A DNA stretch of 15,427 nucleotides, taken from positions 1-15,427 of the forward strand of contig CALKRF010000144.1 in the NCBI GenBank assembly GCA_937990665.1. The letters are read 5' to 3'. A program made the translations under genes and the position numbers. The stretch's first letter is position 1. Every line of letters begins with the position of its first letter. The notes under the pieces are model-generated. The model saw only the letters and a program-made list of their open reading frames with translations, was not told where the DNA came from and searched no databases. The DNA is from an uncultured Atopobium sp. GTDB taxonomy: Bacteria > Actinomycetota > Coriobacteriia > Coriobacteriales > Atopobiaceae. Below, in pieces: positions 1-5,994 of the stretch.

Positions 1-62
1 CCGGTCTTGAGCAGGTGGTAAAAGCGCTTGAGAGCTGTGCGAATTTCTCGGACTTCTGCTAA
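1..62 (+). CDS. 3' end of an unidentified gene (partial)
   Basis: The frame that starts at base 3 is open and ends in a TAA at 60-62, coding the tail GLEQVVKALESCANFSDFC. An intrinsic terminator follows 33 bases after the stop, which supports a real gene end here. Nineteen residues are too few to assign a family, so no function is proposed. Confidence 0.5.
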   Translation, partial: GLEQVVKALESCANFSDFC

Positions 63-94
63 ATACGACTACAGAAATAACATTTGGGTACACG

Positions 95-132
95 AATCAT
101 GTACGGGCAGGCTTTGCTCGTGCATGATTTTT
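95..132 (+). terminator. Intrinsic terminator after the partial gene
   Basis: Bases 95-109 pair with 115-129 around a five-base loop (GGCTT). This gives a stem of about 14-15 bp with two G-U pairs, running straight into a T tract (128-132). It sits between the upstream stop codon and the FMN reductase and separates the two transcription units. Confidence 0.85.
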
Positions 133-165
133 ATATTTACGTAGCACTCACGGAGAGGTCTGCTC

Positions 166-714
166 ATGAAGAAAATTGTATTTATCATTGGTTCCGGCCG
201 TAAAAACTCGTTCAACAAGACGCTAAGTCAGGTTGCTGCAAAGGCACTCGAAGGCAAGGCAGAGATCGAGGTTGTTGATGTTTTGGACGTCCCTCTGCTC
301 AGCCAAGACGAAGAATTCCCAGCTCCTGAAGGTGTTCAGAAAGTCAGGGATGCTGTCATGGCTGCTGACGGCGTGTGGCTCTTTACCCCAGAGTACAACT
401 ACAGCATCCCCGGTACCGTTAAGAACATCCTGGACTGGCTGAGCCGTCCGCTCACTTCTGAATACGAGAAGAAGTCTGAGACCGCCATCGCTGGTAAGGT
501 TGTTACCGCAAGTGGCGTTGGTGGTAGAAACAAGACCGCAGGATCGCTCGCTGTAGTAAAGCAGCAGTTCCTGGCCCTGCACACCAAGCCAGTTGAACCA
601 TTCAATGGTTTCTCGCTCCCTGTAACTGCCTGGACTGAGGGAACTTGGGAGCCAGAGCCCGAGGTTCACCAGGCAATTGCTCAGCAGGCAGAGGATTTTC
701 TCGCCGCACTGTAA
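166..714 (+). CDS. NAD(P)H-dependent FMN reductase (flavodoxin-like fold)
   Basis: This 182-residue protein matches the NADPH-dependent FMN reductase family (PF03358; chromate/quinone/azo reductase-like). Visible hallmarks are the N-terminal strand with the phosphate-binding GSGR loop at residues 9-12, and the strongly conserved PEYNYSIPGTVKNILDWLSRP stretch at about 75-95, which lies over the FMN isoalloxazine ring. Its length is typical. It would act in the cytoplasm as a homodimer or homotetramer, transferring electrons from NAD(P)H through FMN to quinones, metals or other acceptors; the physiological substrate cannot be read from sequence. The start is fixed by a GGAGAGG ribosome binding site at 152-158. 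It is monocistronic: a terminator lies upstream and a hairpin terminator about 180 bases downstream. The two nitroreductases elsewhere in the window suggest a flavin-redox-rich organism but no shared operon. Confidence 0.88.
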   Translation: MKKIVFIIGSGRKNSFNKTLSQVAAKALEGKAEIEVVDVLDVPLLSQDEEFPAPEGVQKVRDAVMAADGVWLFTPEYNYSIPGTVKNILDWLSRPLTSEYEKKSETAIAGKVVTASGVGGRNKTAGSLAVVKQQFLALHTKPVEPFNGFSLPVTAWTEGTWEPEPEVHQAIAQQAEDFLAAL

Positions 715-717
715 GCT

Positions 718-732
718 GTACGCCTAGCGTAC
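718..732 (+). other. Short palindrome directly after the FMN reductase stop
   Basis: GTACGC (718-723) and GCGTAC (727-732) are separated by CTA, four bases after the stop codon. This could form a 6-bp hairpin at the mRNA 3' end. No T tract follows, so it is not a terminator by itself. Confidence 0.5.
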
Positions 733-819
733 GCGCCCGACCTGCGCGCTCGTCCTGCTCGCAACCGCATGGCGCGTTCGCCCACATAGCGCGTCCGCAA
801 GTTCGTGACCGCAAGCGCG

Positions 820-904
820 CCTGATTTCTGCAAAGAATCTGTAATTCTTGCCTAAAAACGCAAAAGAAACTGTGGATTTGCCTGATTTCATCAAAGAATC
901 TGTA
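820..904 (+). repeat. Two-copy 24-bp direct repeat (820-843, 881-904)
   Basis: CCTGATTTC-NN-CAAAGAATCTGTA occurs at 820-843 and again at 881-904 with only the two central bases differing (TG versus AT). The second copy provides the left arm of the terminator hairpin at 893-925. The first copy is followed by AATTCTT, so it makes only a weaker hairpin. Confidence 0.75.
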
Positions 905-925
905 TCTCAAATACAGATTCTTTTT
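893..925 (+). terminator. Probable terminator of the FMN reductase transcript
   Basis: Bases 893-905 pair perfectly with 911-923 (13 bp) around a CTCAA loop, and the 3' arm runs into TTTTT followed by ACTTTT. The stem is AT-rich. It is the only T-tailed plus-strand hairpin seen downstream of the FMN reductase, about 180 bases after its stop. Confidence 0.65.
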
Positions 926-1005
926 ACTTTTCAGGAGCGTTTCAAACAAGCCTCAGTTGGGTCTTAAAACGCACAGGGAACTTCCTTCAGGGAGCCTGAT
1001 TTTTT

Positions 1006-1171
1006 CGCCAAGTCTGAATGATTTGCCGGAAAAGTGCACCATGTCTGAGTGGTTTTGCCGTTTTTTCTCGCCAAGTCTGAGCAAATTCACTCAGACTTCA
1101 TGCACTTTTCAGGCTTGCGTCGTACCTGCCGAGAAACCCACGCAGCTCGCGGTGCACCTGCCGAGAAACCC
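1006..1171. repeat. Dispersed intergenic repeat family, locus A
   Basis: CGCCAAGTCTGA occurs at 1006-1017 and 1069-1080, each preceded by a T run. ACCTGCCGAGAAACCC is perfectly duplicated at 1124-1139 and 1156-1171, a 32-bp period. Bases 1025-1051 and 1088-1114 form a long imperfect inverted repeat, while 1073-1081 and 1090-1098 form a competing perfect 9-bp hairpin. The TTCTCGCC and CGAGAAACCC elements recur at 7544-7641, which points to a family of related non-coding elements. Confidence 0.6.
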
Positions 1172-1208
1172 GCGCGCTCGAAAGCCCAGCGTGCGCGCAC
1201 GTGCGCAC

Positions 1209-1247
1209 AAAAAGAGCCCGGATGCCGCGCAATAGCATCCGGGCTTT
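1209..1247 (-). terminator. Terminator of the serine hydrolase transcript
   Basis: Bases 1215-1225 and 1235-1245 form an 11-bp GC-rich stem with a 9-base loop. Read on the minus strand it is followed by TTTTT (complement of 1209-1213). It lies about 165 bases beyond the minus-strand stop at 1413, with no other strong hairpin plus T tract between. The plus-strand side has only TTT, so it would act mainly on minus-strand transcription. Confidence 0.75.
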
Positions 1248-1412
1248 GGTGTGTCTAGACGGAGGAGAGGGCCGTTGCTAGACAAGATGTGTATCGTACC
1301 TTGTTCGTGTACTGCGTTTATTCCCGCTTCGCAGCTTGTTTACACGAGCTTTACGTAAGGAGTCACTTCTCACCGTTGAGCGAAGCCTCTGCCGGTAAGC
1401 GGTTTCCGCGTG

Positions 1413-3410
1413 CTACTTTCCAACAAACTCCGAGATGGTCTTGTACAGATCGCTTGCCTGGAAGTCCTTGATAACCTTGGAGTCTTTCCTCTGGTCGCAG
1501 ACCTCAAGCAATGCCTTCAGGGAAGCCTTATCGGGGTCAGTCTGATAATCTGCCTCGGCCTGAATGAGCTTGTACTTGGCAATGACCATGTCCATGAGCT
1601 TGGCGTTGTTGCCCTCGGCGTTTGCGTCGTCAAGGCCATCAAATGCCAGCGTAGAAACAACACCGTAGCCACCGGTCAGGAAGTGGTTGCCCACAAAGTC
1701 GTTAGGATTGACCTTGTTGTCAATGACAGGCGAGTTCTTGGTGTTAGTGAGCAGTACCAAGCTGGTGTTGTTGTAGACGTCAATGACGGTAAGCGTGCCG
1801 GTCCAGCCGGTGTGGCCAACGGTTGCTGCGTTTGCAATTGGCGAGAAGGCCCACTGGTAGCCAATGTGACCTTTACGTCTCCAGCCCAAACCGTAGGTGA
1901 CGCTGGTGTCCTTTGGCTTGATGAACTGGTCGTGAACGTCCTCGCTGAAGAGCATGGTGTTGCCGTAGCCACCACGGTTCATAACGGTCTGGACAAGAAC
2001 AGCCAGGTCGGAAGCGTTGGCAAATAGACCAGCGTGACCAGAGATACCACCCATGGCGTAGTAGGCCTTCTCGTCATGGACGGTGCCCTGAATGGTGTCG
2101 GTACGCATGTTGTCAAAGGTAATCAGGCCGTCGCGAGTGTTACCGTTAAGCTCGGTAGCTGCGATTCCGTCAGCCTTGAAGCCGTTGTCCAGTGGGTTGA
2201 ACGTGACGTTCTTGAGTCCCAGTGGCTCGTAGAGAGCTTCCTTAACGTACTGGTCAAGGCGCTTGTTGGTGATCTTCTCGATGATAAAACCAAGAAGCAT
2301 GTAGTCTACGTCGGAATAGGCAGTCTTAGTACCTGGGACGTACTGCAGAGGGGTCTCGATGATCTTCTGCAGAATCTCGTCGCGATTCTGAGAGTACAGC
2401 TTCTGGTTTGCGTTTGGCTGAGGATCGTCAGGCTTCTCTGGGTTGTAGTTGCGATTGTGGTACTGAGGATCTGGTGGGAATCCAGCCTGGTGCTCAAGAA
2501 TCTCACGAACGGTAAGGTCATTCTTGCCCAGGATCTTATCGCCCTCCTGGTCCTTGAAGTCTGGAATGTACTCCTGAACCTTCTTGGAAACGTCCAGCTG
2601 ACCGTCGGTAACCAGCTTCTCAATTGCCAGGTTAGTGGCATACATCTTTGTGTTAGAGGCCAGGTCGTAGAGGGTGTTGTCATCAACAGCCTTGCCGTCT
2701 TTGATGCGAGAGCCGTCCTTGTTGTAAGAATTGACGTTACCGTAGTTGGTCTTCTTGATAATCTTGCCGTACCTGGTAACTACCAGCTGAGCTGAGGTAA
2801 AGCCGTTGGCAATCTCTGCGTTGATAATCTGGTCAATCAGCTTGAAGTTGTCGTTGTCAGCGTAATCCTTGGTGCCGTCAATAAGGGTTGGGTAGCCAAT
2901 CTTGACCTCAAAGGTTGCCTGAGTCTCTTTAACGGTGCTGACCTGCAGGCGGTTATCGCCGTTGACGGTTACGTCAGAGATGTCAATCTGGTTCCAGGAA
3001 GAGCTGTCAAGCTTGTCGGTTGGAACCTGGTGACCGTTTACAAAGAGCGCAAAGCTCTGAGGCTCGGAGCTCTTTACATAGACGGTGCCCTGACCAGCAA
3101 AGCAAACAAAGCTGTTGAGCTGGTTGGTAACAAGAGAGTCGTCAAAGGCCTCGTTGTCGTTGAGAACAGGGAAGACCTTCTCGTACTGGAAGGTTCCGTC
3201 TACAGAGTCAACCTTCTTTGCGGTTCCCTTAGCAGCAGTTGCGCCATTCTTTGTCTGGCAGGCGGTAAGGCCAAGACCTGCTAGAGCGGCTAGACCAAGA
3301 GCACTTCTGCTCAGAAATTGCCTTCTGGTCTGTCCAGCAGGGGAGCCTGCGTTAGATGAGTGCTCAGAGTGAGCGTTTTGATTCTGGTGCAAATCTTCGT
3401 TGGTGCGCAT
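1413..3410 (-). CDS. Tat-exported lipoprotein serine hydrolase, beta-lactamase superfamily (PBP4B/AmiE-like)
   Basis: A 665-residue protein. Residues 28-34 (TRRQFLS) form a twin-arginine motif, followed by a hydrophobic stretch and a lipobox LTAC with Cys51, so it should be a membrane-anchored lipoprotein on the outer face. Residues about 70-175 look like a beta-rich accessory domain that I do not recognise. The catalytic domain spans about 185-590 with SNTK (Ser252-Lys255) as the SxxK motif, YSD (365-367) in the YxN position and HTG (533-535) in the KTG position. This is the class-C beta-lactamase/esterase pattern (PF00144). Known relatives next to mur genes are E. coli YfeW/PBP4B and B. subtilis AmiE (YbbE), the latter an N-acetylmuramoyl-L-alanine amidase. 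By context I infer peptide removal from muropeptides before sugar uptake; a D,D-carboxypeptidase or esterase role is the alternative. It is larger than those relatives (about 430-440 residues). The start is supported by GAAGGAGA at 3415-3422. It diverges from murR. Confidence 0.85.
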   Translation of the reverse strand: MRTNEDLHQNQNAHSEHSSNAGSPAGQTRRQFLSRSALGLAALAGLGLTACQTKNGATAAKGTAKKVDSVDGTFQYEKVFPVLNDNEAFDDSLVTNQLNSFVCFAGQGTVYVKSSEPQSFALFVNGHQVPTDKLDSSSWNQIDISDVTVNGDNRLQVSTVKETQATFEVKIGYPTLIDGTKDYADNDNFKLIDQIINAEIANGFTSAQLVVTRYGKIIKKTNYGNVNSYNKDGSRIKDGKAVDDNTLYDLASNTKMYATNLAIEKLVTDGQLDVSKKVQEYIPDFKDQEGDKILGKNDLTVREILEHQAGFPPDPQYHNRNYNPEKPDDPQPNANQKLYSQNRDEILQKIIETPLQYVPGTKTAYSDVDYMLLGFIIEKITNKRLDQYVKEALYEPLGLKNVTFNPLDNGFKADGIAATELNGNTRDGLITFDNMRTDTIQGTVHDEKAYYAMGGISGHAGLFANASDLAVLVQTVMNRGGYGNTMLFSEDVHDQFIKPKDTSVTYGLGWRRKGHIGYQWAFSPIANAATVGHTGWTGTLTVIDVYNNTSLVLLTNTKNSPVIDNKVNPNDFVGNHFLTGGYGVVSTLAFDGLDDANAEGNNAKLMDMVIAKYKLIQAEADYQTDPDKASLKALLEVCDQRKDSKVIKDFQASDLYKTISEFVGK

Positions 3411-3897
3411 ATCGTCTCCTTCGGTTTTGCCTTAGGTGAAACACCTGCTATCTCAATTGGCTGAGATAATTTGCGCTTATGATGACGTGCGTTTCATCAA
3501 AATTGCAGCTAGTTTGTCCAAGATGAAATAATGGGTACGTTAACGTACTGCGAGTGGTATCAAAAAAGCTGTCAATGGTATCTAAATTTGAATTTTTTAG
3601 GCAAAGATGAAATATTTTAATCAGGTTTTACGTGGTCAAATGTCTACTCAGTAGTAAAAGTTTTTATGAAGTGATAGTAACGTACCCAAATCAAGGCTCA
3701 GTTTTTGCGACAATTGTCCCCGTATTATGCTGGGAAAACATGAGCAGTCGCGCATGCAACGCGCATTGAGCGCGCTTACACTTGCGCATGCAATACTACC
3801 GTTTACGGCACTGCCTACTTTACAGATGAAATTTTTATGGCATCGTGAAACAATATAGTCAAACGTTTTAGTCAACTGGACGGCCGGAGGTGATTGC
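3411..3897. promoter_or_regulatory. Divergent control region between the serine hydrolase and murR
   Basis: This 487-base AT-rich stretch has no credible ORF and must carry the promoters for both directions. It is dense in symmetric elements: AGGTG-AAA-CACCT (3434-3446), TATCTCA-N6-TGAGATA (3449-3468), TGATGA-N8-TCATCA (3480-3499), the perfect 14-mer GTACGTTAACGTAC (3535-3548), CTACT-C-AGTAG (3644-3654) and AAACGTTT (3861-3868). TGGGTACGTTA (3532-3542) is repeated inverted as TAACGTACCCA (3678-3688). TGGTATC occurs at 3555-3561 and 3576-3582, two helical turns apart. A possible murR -10 box TATAGT lies at 3854-3859 without a clear -35. MurR binding here is expected from known mur systems but the exact site is not identifiable. 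Confidence 0.7.
3856..3875 (+). promoter_or_regulatory. Candidate operator just upstream of murR
   Basis: TAGTCAA is repeated at 3856-3862 and 3869-3875 around ACGTTT, embedding the perfect palindrome AAACGTTT (3861-3868). It overlaps and directly follows a TATAGT -10-like box, a position where a bound repressor would block transcription. ACGTTTTAG also occurs at 7490-7498, downstream of murP. The binding factor is unknown; MurR or a LacI-type global regulator are options. Confidence 0.4.
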
Positions 3898-4812
3898 GTG
3901 AGAGGTGTTCGTCTACGTCTGGAAGAGTATCGCAAGAATGCTAGTTCAGCTGAACGCGATATTGTCGACTATATTTTGTCGGATCCAGAGGCGGCAGTTG
4001 GTCAATCAATCCATAAACTAGCAGCTCAAACGTATACATCTGCATCAACGGTTGTCAGGCTTTGCAAGAAGCTTGGCTGCGGTGGCTATAAAGAGTTCCA
4101 GCAGGCGCTCATTTACGAGCTGGCAGTAAGCAATAAAAGCAACGATATTGCTGTCGGCGGTGTTATCGCAGGTGACAGCACTGATGTGATCATCGAAAAA
4201 GTTACAGCAAAGAACATTTCTTCGCTGGAGCTTACCAGACAATTGCTTGACGCTCAGGTTGTTGACTCAGTTGTTTCACTTATGATGCAGGCCCATTCCA
4301 TCTGCCTCTTTGGCATGGGAGCTTCTCTTCTGGTTGCAAGAGATCTGCAGCTCAAACTCATGCGCCTTAACATCAACTGCAATTTGAGCGACGATTACCA
4401 CTCTCAGATGCTCTACGCTAAAAACATGGGGCGAGAAGATCTTGCTATTGTGGTCAGCTACTCAGGCCTTACGCGAGAAGCCATTGAGTGTGCGTGGATT
4501 GCAAAGGCAAACGGTGCCAAGGTGGTCTCCATCACTCGCGGCGGCATTGATTCAGAGCTCATTCACCGCTCCGACTACGTTTTAGGAGTTGCGGAAACTG
4601 AGCACATCATGAGAAGCGGCGCCATGTCTTCAAGAATTGCCCAGCTCAACGTTGTAGATGCGCTCTTTGCAGCCTATGTAAATAGAAATTACGAGAAGAG
4701 CGTTAAGCGTTTCTCGACAAACTATATTGGCAAGTTGGATTCAGCCGAGCATGTCAATACGCTTTCTTCTGATCAAGATTTGCCTGGTATAGCCAACGAC
4801 GTCATTGCGTAA
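3898..4812 (+). CDS. murR: MurR-like transcriptional regulator (RpiR family, HTH plus SIS)
   Basis: A 304-residue RpiR-family regulator. Residues about 1-77 form the HTH domain, with the typical run SASTVVRLCKKLGCGGYKEF at 48-67. Residues about 120-260 form an SIS sugar-phosphate-isomerase fold (LFGMGAS near 137-143, SYSGLTREA near 187-195). RpiR proteins bind phosphosugars through the SIS domain; in E. coli MurR the ligand is MurNAc-6-phosphate, which relieves repression of murQP. The immediate neighbours murQ and murP support the same ligand here. The GTG start at 3898 lies seven bases after a GGAGG at 3886-3890. It is the first gene of the plus-strand mur operon and is followed by murQ after 35 bases, so regulator and enzyme are probably co-transcribed and autoregulated. 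Confidence 0.88.
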   Translation: MRGVRLRLEEYRKNASSAERDIVDYILSDPEAAVGQSIHKLAAQTYTSASTVVRLCKKLGCGGYKEFQQALIYELAVSNKSNDIAVGGVIAGDSTDVIIEKVTAKNISSLELTRQLLDAQVVDSVVSLMMQAHSICLFGMGASLLVARDLQLKLMRLNINCNLSDDYHSQMLYAKNMGREDLAIVVSYSGLTREAIECAWIAKANGAKVVSITRGGIDSELIHRSDYVLGVAETEHIMRSGAMSSRIAQLNVVDALFAAYVNRNYEKSVKRFSTNYIGKLDSAEHVNTLSSDQDLPGIANDVIA

Positions 4813-4847
4813 TAGTGCGTAAAAATCACAACACAGAAGGTGGAAAC

Positions 4848-5738
4848 GTGATTGATTTAACAAAACTTGTCACCGAAACAAGAAACCCCAACACCATGGA
4901 CCTGGATCAGATGACACCGCTTGAGCTGGTCGGCGTTATGAACCAGGAAGACCTCAACGTGGTTGCTGGCGTCAAAGAGGTTCTTCCCCAGGTAGCACAG
5001 GCAGTTGAGTGGGCAGTTTCCTCGCTTGAAGCTGGCGGCAGAATCGTCTATTTTGGCGCTGGAACCTCAGGCCGTCTGGGTGTTTTAGACGCGGTTGAGT
5101 GTCCGCCTACTTTTGGCGTTTCTCCTGACGTGGTTGTTGGTCTTATCGCCGGTGGCGAGAAGGCCTTTGTACGTGCAGTTGAAGGCGCGGAAGATTCTCT
5201 TGAGCTTTGCGAAGAAGAGTTCAAGAAGATTGGTCTGAACAAGAACGACATTGCTATTGGAATTGCAGCTAGTGGTCGCACACCTTACGTAATTGGTGGC
5301 CTGCGCTATGCTCGTTCTTTGGGCTGCAAGACCGTTGCTATTGCCTGCAATAAGGGCTCTGAGGTGGGCAAAGAGGCAGAGCTTGCCATTGAGCCTTCTT
5401 GTGGACCTGAGGTGCTCACAGGCTCCACGCGTCTTAAGTCCGGTACCGCTCAGAAGATGATTCTGAACATGATTTCTACCGGTTCTATGGTTGGTGTGGG
5501 CAAGGCATATCAGAACCTCATGGTTGACGTGCAGCAGACTAACAAGAAGCTGGTAGTTCGTGCACAGAACATCACCATGGCGGCAACGGGTTGTACTCGT
5601 GAAGAGGCAGCTCAGGCACTTGAGCAAGCTGATGGTAATGCAAAGCTTGCTATTGTCATGCTGCTGACCAAGATGCCTGTTGAAGAGGCAAAAGCTAAGC
5701 TCGAGGCAGCTCATGGTCATGTCAGAGGTGCACTGTAG
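4848..5738 (+). CDS. murQ: N-acetylmuramic acid 6-phosphate etherase MurQ
   Basis: A cytoplasmic enzyme that cleaves the lactyl ether of MurNAc-6-phosphate to give GlcNAc-6-phosphate and D-lactate. With the chosen GTG start it has 296 residues, essentially the size of E. coli MurQ (298). The SIS domain shows the family block from GGRIVYFGAGTSGRLG (63-78) into DAVECPPTFG (81-90). Glu84 and Glu115 align in position with the catalytic glutamates Glu83 and Glu114 of E. coli MurQ. The C-terminal helical part (about 245-277) is UBA-like, as usual. A longer frame begins at GTG 4815 but lacks a ribosome binding site; GTG 4848 has AGAAGG at 4835-4840 and gives the normal MIDLTKLVTETRN beginning. It follows murR closely. 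Confidence 0.93.
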   Translation: MIDLTKLVTETRNPNTMDLDQMTPLELVGVMNQEDLNVVAGVKEVLPQVAQAVEWAVSSLEAGGRIVYFGAGTSGRLGVLDAVECPPTFGVSPDVVVGLIAGGEKAFVRAVEGAEDSLELCEEEFKKIGLNKNDIAIGIAASGRTPYVIGGLRYARSLGCKTVAIACNKGSEVGKEAELAIEPSCGPEVLTGSTRLKSGTAQKMILNMISTGSMVGVGKAYQNLMVDVQQTNKKLVVRAQNITMAATGCTREEAAQALEQADGNAKLAIVMLLTKMPVEEAKAKLEAAHGHVRGAL

Positions 5739-5994
5739 TAATCGCAGTTGTAACAAATGACACGCGCGTGAGCATTTTGTTTCAGTTACATCGGTCAGTG
5801 GTATCAGCATGACGCGCAAGTGGTCGGTAAGTTTTGAAAAACGCTTAATTTACCTGCAGTAACAGGGCGTTCAAATTAGGTCAAAACATGAAACAATGAA
5901 CCACAGGTATGGATTGTTGTACCGCCAAGTTCATTTTTTATGTATTCTTGATAGGTATTTGTTGCAACATCGCAACGAGAGAAAGAAGGAAAGT
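5739..5994 (+). promoter_or_regulatory. murQ-murP intergenic region with hairpin and operator-like motifs
   Basis: This 256-base gap is long for an operon. Just after murQ, 5752-5759 pairs with 5773-5781 (one bulge) around the perfect palindrome CACGCGCGTG (5761-5770), giving a hairpin without a T tract. This could be an mRNA processing or stability element. AGTGGTATCA (5797-5806) is identical to 3553-3562 in the murR control region. GAAAAACGCTTA (5836-5847) has a cre-like CG-centred core. TTGTAC (5917-5922) and TATGTA (5939-5944), 16 bases apart, make a weak promoter candidate for separate murP expression. Confidence 0.45.

Larger units (their letters stand above)
715..1412. other. Gene-free, repeat-rich stretch between convergent genes
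   Basis: About 700 bases without a convincing gene. It lies between the 3' ends of the FMN reductase (plus) and the serine hydrolase (minus). Short ORFs on both strands lack ribosome binding sites and recognisable products. The content is a GC-rich part (720-820), two copies of a 24-bp repeat (820-843 and 881-904), a terminator hairpin (893-925), duplicated CGCCAAGTCTGA boxes, a long imperfect inverted repeat (1025-1114), a 32-bp-period duplication (1124-1171) and a minus-strand terminator (1209-1247). From 1250 to 1412 nothing convincing is visible. Confidence 0.7.

Noticed and set aside
1275..1358. Short TTG-started frame after GGAGGAGAGG (1261-1270), 27 codons
   Set aside because: The purine-rich stretch looks like a ribosome binding site, but the start is a weak TTG, no promoter is visible and the peptide is featureless. 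Kept as a remote possibility only.
1410..2795. Two plus-strand open frames (1410-2027, 2034-2795) opposite the serine hydrolase
   Set aside because: Val/Leu-rich shadow translations of the minus-strand gene with SxxK, YSD and HTG motifs; no independent evidence.
4815..4847. Upstream GTG start of murQ at 4815
   Set aside because: No ribosome binding site, and the 11 extra residues are not part of the MurQ fold; GTG 4848 has AGAAGG at a good distance.
5896..5994. Upstream start of murP at 5896
   Set aside because: It would add 33 residues before the EIIB domain and lacks a ribosome binding site; ATG 5995 follows AAGAAGGA and gives the normal N-terminus.
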